In this document: positions 42,374 through 50,513 of the stretch, piece after piece
Position numbering within the stretch: position 1 is the first letter of the stretch
Layout: each line of letters begins with the position of its first letter
Assembly (NCBI GenBank): GCA_021324455.1
Contig: JAJPJA010000070.1
Coordinates: forward strand, 1 to 64,000
DNA length: 64,000 nt
Source: Pseudomonadota bacterium
GTDB lineage: Bacteria > Desulfobacterota > Binatia > Binatales > Binataceae
Reading direction: 5' to 3'
The notes under the pieces: generated by a model
Told to the model about the DNA's origin: nothing
What the model saw: the letters and a program-made list of their open reading frames with translations, nothing else
Database searches by the model: none
Made by a program: the position numbers and the translations under genes

Positions 42374-44722
42374 CTACTGATTTCCGGGCCACTTGACCAC
42401 GCCTCTTTGCCTCAAACCTTCCTGCTCATCCGGACTGTAGCCCAGTTCCGTCAGGATCTGGCGCGTATGCTCGCCGAGCACCGGCGGCGGTCCCTGGATT
42501 GACTGCGGGGTGCGCGAGAACCTGATGGTTTGCGCGAACTGTCTCAGCTTCGCACCAAGATCGCCCTGCATGTACTCGACCACGCGTCCGCTCTGTATCG
42601 ACCACGGATCCATCAGGTACTCACGCCAGTAGCCCTGACTGCAGATTTCGCACGGCACTCCGGCGCGGTCGAGCAGCTCGAACCATTGCGCGGCTGTGCG
42701 CCGCTTGAAGACGGGTTCGAGGATGGCGCTCAACTCGGCGCGGTTATCGACGCGTCCATAATGGGTTGCAAAACGCGGGTCGGAGGCCAGATGGGGCAGC
42801 TGCGCGGCGGCGCACAAACTCTTCCACTGCTCCGCGGACAGCGCCGCCACGCAGATCCATCCGGCGGCGGTTTGGTAGATTCGGTATGCCGCGCTGGTTC
42901 CGGTCTGACCGGCGTTGAGCGTGGGACGGGTGCGGACGCCGTTGTTGTACGCGATGAACGCGTCGGAGTTGTACCATAGCCCCGCATTGAGCAGCGATCC
43001 GTCCACGAACTGGCCTTCGCCGGTGCGGTCGCGATGGTACAGCGCCATCAGGGTGGCAATCGCCGACAGCGTCGCGCCGCCGATATCGACCGGCCCCGCC
43101 TGCACCCACAACGGGGCATTGCCTTCGCCGCCGCCCATGTACTCGACACCGCACATCGCCTCGAAGAGCTGATCGTATCCGCCCATCCCGGCGCTCGGAC
43201 CGTGGGTGCCGTAGGCGGCGCTGTGGCAGTAAATCAGATCCGGCTTAAGCGCGCTCAGCGTCGCGTAATCGATTTTGAGCCGTTCCGCCACGCCGGGGCG
43301 CTGGTTGTGATGCACCACGTCGGCGCGTTTTACCAGCCGGTAGGCGATTTCCAGACCCTCGGGTTGTTTCAAATCGACCGCGAGGTCGAGCTTGCCGCGC
43401 TGACAGGCGAAGAACGGCTGCGCCGGATAACGCATCCGATCGCCTTCGAGCCGCTCCACCTTTATGACTTTGGCGCCGAGGTCCGCCAGCAGCATCGGCC
43501 CGAACGGCCCGGCCAAATACTCGCCGAAGTCAATCACGACGACGCCGTCCAGCGGATGCGCCAGCGCTTTGCTGTGAGCAGGAGGCACGTCGGGCGAGCG
43601 CCGCGGTGTGGCGCGGGCGAGTTCCGCCAGCACCTGGGCGGAATGCTGCCCCGGTTGGGGCGCGGCGCCCCTGATGCGTCCGGGCGATTTGGCAAAGCGC
43701 ATTGGTATTCCAATCTGAATGGTGCGGCCGCGCGCCGGGTCTTCGACCTCCGCCATCATCTGGTTAGCGCGCGTCTGTTCGTGCAGCAGGGCTTCTTCGG
43801 TCCGGATAACGCCCTCGACCGGGACGTCGCGCTCGCGCAGCAGCCTGATCCATTCCTGGCGCGGACGCGTTTTGAAAACCGCCGCGGCGTCGGCGATAAA
43901 TTTGCGCCGTTCCTCAACCGAGAGGATACGGCTGCCGGAGGGCGGCTGCGGCAAGTGCACGCCGAGCAAGTCCGCGATGACCCACAGATTGCCCTTGTCG
44001 GTCATCATATGATGCAGCCACTTGCCGTCGCCGCATTCATAGAGGAACTGCGGGAACGGCTCGATGCTGTTCATCGCCTCGGCGAACGGCGGCGTCGGCT
44101 TATCGGACCATTGCCAGAGCATGCAGGTGATGACGGCGGCGCCGTCGAGCAGCGACGTATCGACGAACTGGCCGTGTCCGCTGTAATGCCGTACGCGCAG
44201 CGCCGCAGCGATTCCAATCGCGGCGCAGAACGCGGCGCCATGGCTGAGGAACGGGCAGTAGAGAAAAGTCGGACCGTCGCGGCGGATGCCCGGCTGCTGA
44301 AAGTACAGCCCCAGCCGCGCGGCCGCCAGCGCCTCGATCGCGGGGCGGTTGCTCCAGGGATGATCGGAGCCGTAGGCGCTGATCCGGCAATGCACCAGGT
44401 GCGGAAACCGCTGCGCGATAGATTCAGGCGTGAGGTCGAGATCGCTGGCCTGCGCCGGCGCGTACGAGTCGAGCAATACGTCGGCGCTGCTGAGCAACTG
44501 GTTGAGGATGGCGTGTTCGCCGCGGTCGTGCGGGTCCAGAGTCAAGCTGCGCTTGCTGCGGTTCCAGATGAAAAACCCGGGCTCGATTTGACGCCAGGGA
44601 TCGCCGCCGGGCCGTTCGACCTTGATCACGTCCGCGCCCTGCTCGGCGAACAGCAGCGAAGTCAGCGCTCCGGCCACGCCCTGGGAGAGATCGATTATGC
44701 GTATTGCGTCAAATATGGGCAT
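42374..44722 (-). CDS. double CaiB/BaiF CoA-transferase (two fused type III CoA-transferase domains)
   Basis: 782 aa, about twice the usual 390-440 aa. Domain 1 (1-370) begins IRIIDLSQGVAGALTSLLFAEQGADVIKVERPGGD. Domain 2 (390-770) begins VVVIDFGEYLAGPFGPMLLADLGAKVIKVERLEGDRMR. Type III transferases move CoA between acids via an enzyme-Asp thioester. The catalytic Asp position is D193 in domain 1 (GQFVDTSLLDG), but in domain 2 the aligned residue is N579 (GQFVDGSLLNA). So only one half may be active. Domain 2 also has GGGEGNAPLWV near the active-site Gly loop. Minus strand, 15 bases downstream of an SDR. Confidence 0.93.
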   Translation of the reverse strand: MPIFDAIRIIDLSQGVAGALTSLLFAEQGADVIKVERPGGDPWRQIEPGFFIWNRSKRSLTLDPHDRGEHAILNQLLSSADVLLDSYAPAQASDLDLTPESIAQRFPHLVHCRISAYGSDHPWSNRPAIEALAAARLGLYFQQPGIRRDGPTFLYCPFLSHGAAFCAAIGIAAALRVRHYSGHGQFVDTSLLDGAAVITCMLWQWSDKPTPPFAEAMNSIEPFPQFLYECGDGKWLHHMMTDKGNLWVIADLLGVHLPQPPSGSRILSVEERRKFIADAAAVFKTRPRQEWIRLLRERDVPVEGVIRTEEALLHEQTRANQMMAEVEDPARGRTIQIGIPMRFAKSPGRIRGAAPQPGQHSAQVLAELARATPRRSPDVPPAHSKALAHPLDGVVVIDFGEYLAGPFGPMLLADLGAKVIKVERLEGDRMRYPAQPFFACQRGKLDLAVDLKQPEGLEIAYRLVKRADVVHHNQRPGVAERLKIDYATLSALKPDLIYCHSAAYGTHGPSAGMGGYDQLFEAMCGVEYMGGGEGNAPLWVQAGPVDIGGATLSAIATLMALYHRDRTGEGQFVDGSLLNAGLWYNSDAFIAYNNGVRTRPTLNAGQTGTSAAYRIYQTAAGWICVAALSAEQWKSLCAAAQLPHLASDPRFATHYGRVDNRAELSAILEPVFKRRTAAQWFELLDRAGVPCEICSQGYWREYLMDPWSIQSGRVVEYMQGDLGAKLRQFAQTIRFSRTPQSIQGPPPVLGEHTRQILTELGYSPDEQEGLRQRGVVKWPGNQ

Positions 44723-44737
44723 CGCGATGAGGCTTTC

Positions 44738-45685
44738 TCAGCGCTTCTCGAAGGCGAAGAACAACTGGCCGGCGCGTTCGTAACCCAGTTGCCGCGCGCA
44801 ATGCTGAATCGCGTCGGTGTTGGATTTGAGAATCTCGAACCGATCCGTGGCCATGATTTTCTCCAAATTATCGCGCACGCCCTCGACCGTGATATCCGGG
44901 TCCACCACGCCATGAGTCTGGCCGATGAACATTCGCGCGATGCGGCCGCCGCCCGACACGATACATTCGCCGCTGATGGCGCATTGCTCGTGCGCCAAAT
45001 AGCCGGCGGCGACGGCGGCGCGCTCGGGCGGCAGATAATCCATCAGGAAGGTGCGCAAATCCGATTCGGGAAACACCGCGACCCCGCGCGTGGCGGCCGA
45101 GGGCGAGATGGCGTTGCACTTGATGCCGAACTCGGCGCCTTCCAGCGCAAGCGCGCGCGTCAGACCGAGGATCGCGGCTTTGGCGGCGCCGTACGCGCTG
45201 TTGCCGGGCAGCCCATATACCGACGCCGAGCTGGTATTGACGATGCGCCCGTAGCGCGCCGCGTGCATGTGCGGCCATGCCGCCTGACTGACCCACACCG
45301 CGCCCATGAAGCTGACATCGACCAGCCGGCGGAACTGGTCGGCCGGATACTGCGCGAACGGACAGGACCATCCGTAACCGGCGTTGTTGATAACGATATC
45401 GATGCGGCCGAACGCATCTATAGCCGCCTGCACCGCCGCTGCCGCGCCCTGCTGTTCGCCGACGCTGTGGGTATCGGCAATCGCGGCGCCGCCGGCGGCG
45501 TTGATTTCCGCGGCGACGATTGTGGCGGGCGCGTCGGAAGTGCCGGTTCCGTCCATCGCGGCGCCGACATCGTTGACCACGACCTGAGCGCCGCGCGCGC
45601 CCAGCAGTCGCGCGTAGGCGCGGCCCAGCCCGTTGCCGGCGCCGGTCACCAAGGCCGTGCGGCCATCAAAACGCATCTGGCTCAT
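44738..45685 (-). CDS. SDR-family dehydrogenase (MFE-2/HSD17B4-like, 315 aa)
   Basis: Long SDR resembling the (3R)-hydroxyacyl-CoA dehydrogenase part of peroxisomal MFE-2. TGAGNGLGRAYARLLGARGAQVVVNDVG, INNAGYGWS, NTSSASVYGLPGNSAYGAAK, and an extended C-terminal tail with a VVDPDITVEGVRDNLEKIM segment. The combined 40-residue insert and tail match that family. It shares a minus-strand pair with the CoA transferase downstream. It likely acts on a beta-hydroxyacyl-CoA or steroid-side-chain CoA. Divergent from the flavoprotein at 45783. Confidence 0.88.
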   Translation of the reverse strand: MSQMRFDGRTALVTGAGNGLGRAYARLLGARGAQVVVNDVGAAMDGTGTSDAPATIVAAEINAAGGAAIADTHSVGEQQGAAAAVQAAIDAFGRIDIVINNAGYGWSCPFAQYPADQFRRLVDVSFMGAVWVSQAAWPHMHAARYGRIVNTSSASVYGLPGNSAYGAAKAAILGLTRALALEGAEFGIKCNAISPSAATRGVAVFPESDLRTFLMDYLPPERAAVAAGYLAHEQCAISGECIVSGGGRIARMFIGQTHGVVDPDITVEGVRDNLEKIMATDRFEILKSNTDAIQHCARQLGYERAGQLFFAFEKR

Positions 45686-45782
45686 GTTGCTGCATCCCTC
45701 GCTTGCCGGCAGCTACTATGCCGCAGATGGCGCCGGAATGGTAACGGCGTGGCGCACGACTCGGCCCTGTGATTGCTTATTG

Positions 45783-46958
45783 ATGATGGAAGCGTTCGAC
45801 GCGGTCATCCTGGGCGCGGGTGCGGCAGGCCTGATGTGCGCGCGGACGGCCGCAAGCCGCGGCCGGCGCGTCCTGCTGCTCGAGCACAACACGCAGCCGG
45901 GGGCGAAAATTCTGATCTCCGGCGGCGGGCGCTGCAACTTTACCAATCTCGAAATCGCAGCGGAACGATTCCTGTCCGAAAATCCCGATTTCTGCCGCTC
46001 TGCGCTTAGCCGCTACACACAACACGATTTCATCGCGATGGTGGAGCGCTATCGCATCAGCTATCACGAAAAAACCCTGGGCCAGTTGTTCTGCGACGGT
46101 TCCGCGCGCCAGATCGTCGCGATGCTGCTTCAGGAATGCGCCGCGGCCAGGGTCGAGCTGCGGGTCGGCCACACGGTCGGCGAAGTTACGCGCGGCGATC
46201 GGTTTTGCATCCGGACCAATCGCGGCAGCTTCGAAGCGCCGGCAATCGTAATCGCGACCGGCGGTCTGTCGATTCCGAAGCTGGGCGCAACCGGCTTCGC
46301 CTATGATCTGGCGCGGCGCTTCGGCCTGAATGTAATCGAGCCGCGGCCGGGACTGGTGGCGCTGAAATTCGCCGGACCGATGCTCGCTCTGTGCCGGCAA
46401 CTGAGCGGGGTTTCCGCCGATGCCGTCGTGAGTTGCGGCCGCCAGAGGTTCCGCGAAAGTATCCTGTTCACGCATCGGGGATTGTCGGGTCCCGCGATAT
46501 TGCAGATTTCCTCTTACTGGCGCGCGGGCGCGCCTATTTCCATCGACCTGGCGCCCGAGTTGGACGCCGAAGCCTTTTTGCGCGATCGCAAACGCACACG
46601 CCCGCGAGCCGAGCTCAGAACCGTCCTCGCCGAAATCCTCCCCGCACGCCTGGCCGAAGCGATCGCGATGTCGTGGGCGCCGGGACCGATCGCCAATCTG
46701 CCCGATCGCGCGATCGCCGCCGCCGCGGCGCGTCTCAAGCATTGGCGGCTCGTGCCGGTCGATTCCGAAGGATGGGCCAGGGCGGAAGTGACCGCTGGCG
46801 GCGTCGATACGCGCGGGTTGTCGTCGCGCACGATGGAGGCGCGCAGCGTCGCCGGGCTTTACCTGATTGGCGAGGCGGTGGACGTTACCGGATGGCTTGG
46901 CGGCTACAATTTCCAATGGGCATGGTCCAGCGGATGGTGCGCGGGGCAGGCGCTGTGA
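45783..46958 (+). CDS. BaiN/HI0933-like NAD(P)/FAD flavoprotein
   Basis: 391 aa from the first of two adjacent ATGs (45783/45786); the frame is open to 45633, but there it overlaps the divergent SDR. AVILGAGAAGLMCARTAASRGRRVLLLEHNTQPGAKILISGGGRCNFTN is the family's FAD-binding signature. RESILFTHRGLSGPAILQISSYW and WLGGYNFQWAWSSGWCAGQAL are C-terminal hallmarks. Members reduce or handle a hydrophobic substrate double bond (BaiN, bile acids) or tRNA-related substrates; the role here is unknown. No clear Shine-Dalgarno. Confidence 0.93.
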   Translation: MMEAFDAVILGAGAAGLMCARTAASRGRRVLLLEHNTQPGAKILISGGGRCNFTNLEIAAERFLSENPDFCRSALSRYTQHDFIAMVERYRISYHEKTLGQLFCDGSARQIVAMLLQECAAARVELRVGHTVGEVTRGDRFCIRTNRGSFEAPAIVIATGGLSIPKLGATGFAYDLARRFGLNVIEPRPGLVALKFAGPMLALCRQLSGVSADAVVSCGRQRFRESILFTHRGLSGPAILQISSYWRAGAPISIDLAPELDAEAFLRDRKRTRPRAELRTVLAEILPARLAEAIAMSWAPGPIANLPDRAIAAAAARLKHWRLVPVDSEGWARAEVTAGGVDTRGLSSRTMEARSVAGLYLIGEAVDVTGWLGGYNFQWAWSSGWCAGQAL

Positions 46959-47014
46959 GGGCCCAAGCGGTTGACGATTTTGCCTGAGCGGGCGACTAAT
47001 GGCGTCTGCTGCCC

Positions 47015-47021
47015 GGGAGGG
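47015..47021 (+). promoter_or_regulatory. ribosome binding site fixing the acyl-CoA dehydrogenase-like start
   Basis: GGGAGGG, 7 bases before the ATG at 47029. The longer frame's ATG at 46999 has no such site. Confidence 0.65.
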
Positions 47022-47028
47022 AACAGGG

Positions 47029-48189
47029 ATGGAGGACAAAATCGCGCGGGCATGGGAACGCACGCGCCGGATGCGGCCGATTATCGAGGCCAATCGCGAG
47101 CAGGCCGAACGCCTGCGCCGCCTGCCCGATGCGGTCGCGCGCGCGTTTGTCGACGCCAATGTCTATCGCCTGCTGGTGCCCGAAGAGTACGGCGGCGAGG
47201 GAATCGACCCGGTCACCTACTACGAGCTGGCCGAGGAGGTTTCGTTTTACGACGGCTCCGCCGGATGGAACTACGCGATCGGCGCCACCGGCGGCGTGGT
47301 GCTGGGCGGTCTGTCCGCACGGCGCCGGCGCGATCTGCTGGCGACCGCGGATTGCGGCGTGTCGGGCGGCGGCGCGCCGACCGGCCGCGCCGTTGCCGTC
47401 GAGGGTGGATACCGGTTGAGCGGCCGATGGAGCTGGGCCAGCGGGATTCATCAGGCAAAGTGGGCCATCGCGTACTGTCCCGTGTACGAAGGCCAGCGGC
47501 CGCGGGTCTCCGCCTCAGGGATGCCGGTGGTGCTGGGATTTCTCGCCCCCAGGCAGGCATGCACGATTCTGGACGCGTGGCATACGGGCGGGATGCGCGG
47601 GACGGGCAGCACGGAATTCGAACTGCATGACGTCTTCGTTCCCCAAAACATGGTCCTGCATCTGCTGAGCGGCGAGTCGCCCGATCCGCATCCGATCTTC
47701 CGCATGCCCTCCACGTTCTTCGGCTTCAATCATTGCTGCGTGCTGACTGGGATCGCGCGCCGCGCGGTCGCCAGCCTCAAGGAACTGGCGGCGACGAAAA
47801 CCTCGCCGATGGCCGGGATTGCGCTGCGCGACGACGTACGGGCGCAGTATCAGGTCGCCAAAGCCGAGGCGTTGGTCGACTCGGGCAGCCTCAACGTGCG
47901 GGAATCGTTCCGGCAGATGTGGGACAGGGTCGTAGCCGGCGGGCAGGTCCCGATCGAAATGAAGGCGCGGGTGCGGCGCGCCTGCGCCCATGCTACCGAA
48001 TGTGCCGTCGAAGCGGTCGATATGTGCTACAGCGCCGCCTGCGGCACGGCGGTATTCGAAGCGGCGCCGTTTGAGCGCCTGCTGCGCGACGCACACGCTG
48101 CCGCCAGCCATATCACGCTGCGCCATACGATGATGGAAGAGGCCGGCCGCGTGGCCTTCGGCCTGGCGCCGCGCAGTCCGCTGTTCTGA
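47029..48189 (+). CDS. acyl-CoA dehydrogenase-like flavoprotein (HsaA/HpaB-type monooxygenase group)
   Basis: 386 aa. N-terminal ARAFVDANVYRLLVPEEYGGEGIDPVTYYELAEEVSFYDGSAGWNYAIG is typical of acyl-CoA-dehydrogenase-fold flavoproteins of the two-component monooxygenase group. SGRWSWASGIHQAKWAIAYCPV and AWHTGGMRGTGSTEFELHDVFVPQ continue the middle beta domain. Helical C-terminal domain (Acyl-CoA_dh_2) with IARRAVASLKELA and HAAASHITLRHTMMEEAGRVAFG. It could hydroxylate an aromatic or steroid ring with a partner reductase, or desaturate an acyl-CoA. Plus strand, before the RraA-like gene. Confidence 0.88.
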   Translation: MEDKIARAWERTRRMRPIIEANREQAERLRRLPDAVARAFVDANVYRLLVPEEYGGEGIDPVTYYELAEEVSFYDGSAGWNYAIGATGGVVLGGLSARRRRDLLATADCGVSGGGAPTGRAVAVEGGYRLSGRWSWASGIHQAKWAIAYCPVYEGQRPRVSASGMPVVLGFLAPRQACTILDAWHTGGMRGTGSTEFELHDVFVPQNMVLHLLSGESPDPHPIFRMPSTFFGFNHCCVLTGIARRAVASLKELAATKTSPMAGIALRDDVRAQYQVAKAEALVDSGSLNVRESFRQMWDRVVAGGQVPIEMKARVRRACAHATECAVEAVDMCYSAACGTAVFEAAPFERLLRDAHAAASHITLRHTMMEEAGRVAFGLAPRSPLF

Positions 48190-48294
48190 GGTCCGGTACT
48201 GTGCGCGATTGCGCGGTTGATCGCGCGGCGCGCCGCATGCAACAAAACGGCATCGCGCCGCCGCGCGGATCGCAACTCCCGGGAGGATTCAGCC

Positions 48295-49002
48295 ATGGCA
48301 GCATTGCCGGAACCCGCTGACCTGCAAGCATTGCGGGCCTACGATACGCCGACGATATGCAACGCGCTGGAAGCCGTCGCACCGCATCGGCGCGCGCTCG
48401 GCTTCAACCGCCGCCCGCTGGTCGCGCCGTTGCCGGCGATGAAGCCGGTGGTTGGCTTCGCGCGCACGGCGACCATCCGATGCCGCGAGCCGCATCCGCG
48501 CGGCATGCGCGAGGCGGGCCGGATCAGCTTGGCTTACTACGAGCACATCGCGGCGCCCCCGGGACCGACGATCGCCGTAATCCAGGACCTCGACGGTCCC
48601 GATATCGGACTGGGCGCGTTCTTCGGCGAGGTCAACAGCGCGATGCATAAGGGGCTGGGATGCGACGGCGTCATCACTGACGGTTCGGTGCGCGACCTCG
48701 ACGTATGGGCCGAGGGCTTCTTCGTGTTGTGCGGGTCGATCATGCCTTCGCACGCCCACGTGCACGTGGTGGATATCGGCACCATTGTGAACGTGGCCGG
48801 GATGGTGGTATCGCCCAACGACATTATCCACGCGGATCGGCATGGCGCGGTGGTGGTGCCGGCCGACGCGGTCAAAGCGATTCCCGCCGCCGCCGACCTG
48901 CTGGCGCGGCGCGAGAAGGTCATTCTCGAGGCGGCGAAGCAGCCGGGCTTCTCGATCGAGCAACTGCGCAAGGCGTTTGCGCAGTCATCGGAGATTCATT
49001 GA
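48295..49002 (+). CDS. RraA-family protein (4-hydroxy-4-methyl-2-oxoglutarate aldolase / dimethylmenaquinone MT-like)
   Basis: 235 aa from ATG 48295 with GGGAGGA 7 bases upstream. IQDLDGPDIGLGAFFGEVNSAMHKGLGCDGVITDGSVRDLD holds the family's DGxxRD signature at the metal/pyruvate site. NVAGMVVSPNDIIHADRHGAVVVP follows. Most members are class II aldolases splitting HMG or oxaloacetate; others bind RNase E. In this catabolic setting the aldolase role is more likely. Its 3' end faces the peroxiredoxin gene on the other strand. Confidence 0.9.
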   Translation: MAALPEPADLQALRAYDTPTICNALEAVAPHRRALGFNRRPLVAPLPAMKPVVGFARTATIRCREPHPRGMREAGRISLAYYEHIAAPPGPTIAVIQDLDGPDIGLGAFFGEVNSAMHKGLGCDGVITDGSVRDLDVWAEGFFVLCGSIMPSHAHVHVVDIGTIVNVAGMVVSPNDIIHADRHGAVVVPADAVKAIPAAADLLARREKVILEAAKQPGFSIEQLRKAFAQSSEIH

Positions 49003-49227
49003 GCAGGCGCGGGGCTTTGAGCCCTCCTCGCTCCCCTGCTTTTGTCGCCCAGGCGGCGCGGCCCGGAACAATTCTCGCTCGTCCATTACAGACCCGGACG
49101 CCGGTGTGATTAATTTTGCATCGCCATTCCCTGCGAATCAGAAACCCGAGTCACAGGCCGGAGGCCTGCGGCTGGCGGCCAACCCGAAGTGGCCGCGCCT
49201 CACAGGCTTTGCCCGCCTGAGATCTCG

Positions 49228-49674
49228 TCAGACGCGGGCGGCGTCGGCCAGGACCTGTCCCGGATGCTCCGCCGGACTGACCTTGGGATAGGCCGCCGCG
49301 ATCCTGCCCTGCTCGTCAATCAGGTAGCTGATTCGATTGGCGTAGCCGGCTTTGGCGTCGGTGCAGGCGCCGTAGGCCAGGCCCACCTTGCGCCCGGTAT
49401 CGCACAACAGTTTGAAGGGGAAATCGAACTTTTTGGCGAAGGCGGCGTTGGATTCGACGCTGTCGAAGCTGACGCCCAGAATCATGATGTCGTTCTTTTC
49501 GAAATCGGCAAAGCGGTCGCGGAACCCGCGGCCTTCGGTGGTTCAACCAGGGGTGTCGGCTTTGGGATAGAACCAGAGCAGAACTTTGTGGCCACGAAGC
49601 GTGGACAGCGTCAATTGCTGCCCCTCGTGGGTCGGCAGCGTGAAATCAGGCGCCGGATCTCCGACCTTAAGCAT
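49228..49674 (-). CDS. bcp: selenocysteine-containing peroxiredoxin (Bcp/PrxQ type), TGA read as Sec
   Basis: 148 aa if the TGA at 49543-49545 is read through. The frame is otherwise unbroken and matches Bcp/PrxQ throughout: MLKVGDPAPDFTLPTHEG, VLLWFYPKADTPG-U-TTEGRGFRDRF, ILGVSFDSVESNAAFAKKF, RISYLIDEQGRIAAAYPKV. The TGA is residue 44, where E. coli Bcp has its peroxidatic Cys45 (YPKAMTPGC), so Sec replaces the key cysteine. The resolving Cys five residues on is absent (Arg49); other Cys are C91 and C104. AGGAGG lies 10 bases before the ATG. A hairpin follows the TGA. It would reduce hydroperoxides in the cytoplasm. Alternative: a nonsense mutation or sequencing error. Confidence 0.85.
49509..49537 (-). 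promoter_or_regulatory. candidate bacterial SECIS element
   Basis: Stem-loop within the coding sequence starting 6 bases after the TGA. The apical stem GGCCGCGG / CCGCGACC (one C-A mismatch) closes on a GUU loop, and a lower CGAA / UUUG helix has two bulged bases. The loop lies 18-20 bases downstream of the UGA, inside the 16-37 base window usual for bacterial SECIS, and carries GGU like the E. coli fdhF loop. Base pairing was done by eye, without energy calculation. Confidence 0.6.
49543..49545 (-). other. in-frame TGA (selenocysteine codon) at the peroxidatic position
   Basis: Codon 44 of the peroxiredoxin. Context GGT TGA ACC encodes PG-U-TT. All other conserved positions before and after it are intact, and no frame change is needed to join the two halves. 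Confidence 0.85.
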
Positions 49675-50104
49675 GAGCAAGGAGCCTCCTCGGCATGGTT
49701 TGATGCGATGATGCCCGATCAAAGCTATCGGCTGGAAGAGGAGCTGTCCAGCCGGGATCCGCAAAGCGTTCAAATTGGAAGGCGCAAAAAACGTCTTCGC
49801 CGGAGCCGACCGGGAGCGTGCGGCCAGACTGGGCCAATAAAGGGACAGGACCGCACCGGCAGCGGTTTCAGACCGGGGATGCTGCGGTCAGGTCCGGTTG
49901 CGTTCATATGGGCTTTTGCTTTTCTCCGGACGATGGTCGATAAATTAACGCGTATTGATGGGAGTAAAGGCCGATTTCTTCGGGTTCTGCTCGCGGCCGG
50001 CTTTGAAGGCGCCCTTGCGGTCTGCCGCCTCCGAGCACCGATTCGCTTTCAGCGGGTCAAGATGATGGCTAATCTGGCGTGGCTAATCGGGGAGGATCCT
50101 GAGC
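49675..50104. other. intergenic stretch between divergent peroxiredoxin and SnoaL-like genes
   Basis: 430 bases without a supported gene. It should contain the peroxiredoxin promoter (minus) and that of the SnoaL-like gene (plus, with GGGGAGGA at 50090-50097). A long plus-strand frame crossing this stretch is antisense to the peroxiredoxin and shows no family likeness. Confidence 0.5.
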
Positions 50105-50506
50105 GTGGATGATCTCGGAGAAATTCAGCAGCTCTATTCGAGGTACGCGTGGACGCTGGACGAAAAACGCCACGAGGAATGGCTGGACTGCTTCACCGAG
50201 GACGGCGTGGTTGAGGGGCCGAACTTTGGACGCTACGTGGGACGCGATCAGCTGCGGCAGTTCATCGCCAAATACCGGGCCGAGACCGCGATGTTCCAGG
50301 TGCGGCATGTGATCACCAACGTCGATGTTGAAATCGCGGGCGACAGTGCGGTCGGCAAATGTTACGTGCTTCATTACCGCACCCATCGCGGCCGCATCGA
50401 GCTGAGCGCAATCGGCCGCTATCAGGACGAGTTGCGCAAGGTGGACGGGAAATGGCGCTTTGCCGATCGCAAGGCGTCGTGGGATTACTCGGGCAGCCCG
50501 GCCTGA
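50105..50506 (+). CDS. SnoaL-like / NTF2-fold polyketide-cyclase-type protein
   Basis: 133 aa, GTG start 7 bases after GGGGAGGA. DLGEIQQLYSRYAWTLDEKRHEEWLDCFTEDGVVEGPNFGRYVGRDQLRQFIA is typical of the SnoaL_4 / bile-acid dehydratase-like NTF2 fold, and RHVITNVDVEIAGDSAVGKCYVL follows. A small isomerase, dehydratase or binding protein is likely; the substrate is unknown. It is the first gene of a plus-strand series of small catabolic or stress genes. Confidence 0.85.
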   Translation: MDDLGEIQQLYSRYAWTLDEKRHEEWLDCFTEDGVVEGPNFGRYVGRDQLRQFIAKYRAETAMFQVRHVITNVDVEIAGDSAVGKCYVLHYRTHRGRIELSAIGRYQDELRKVDGKWRFADRKASWDYSGSPA

Positions 50507-50513
50507 CTTGCCG

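Noticed and set aside
43034-45772. 912-codon plus-strand open frame
   Set aside because: Exactly antisense to the double CoA transferase and SDR genes; composition is Arg/Ala/Gly/His-rich and matches nothing. A product of GC-rich codon bias.
49228-49485. Separate 85-aa gene (C-terminal peroxiredoxin piece)
   Set aside because: Starts at an internal Met with no Shine-Dalgarno and lacks the catalytic site; better explained as the 3' part of the Sec-containing gene.
49189-50112. 307-codon plus-strand open frame over the peroxiredoxin
   Set aside because: Antisense to an intact selenoprotein-like frame and without any family match.
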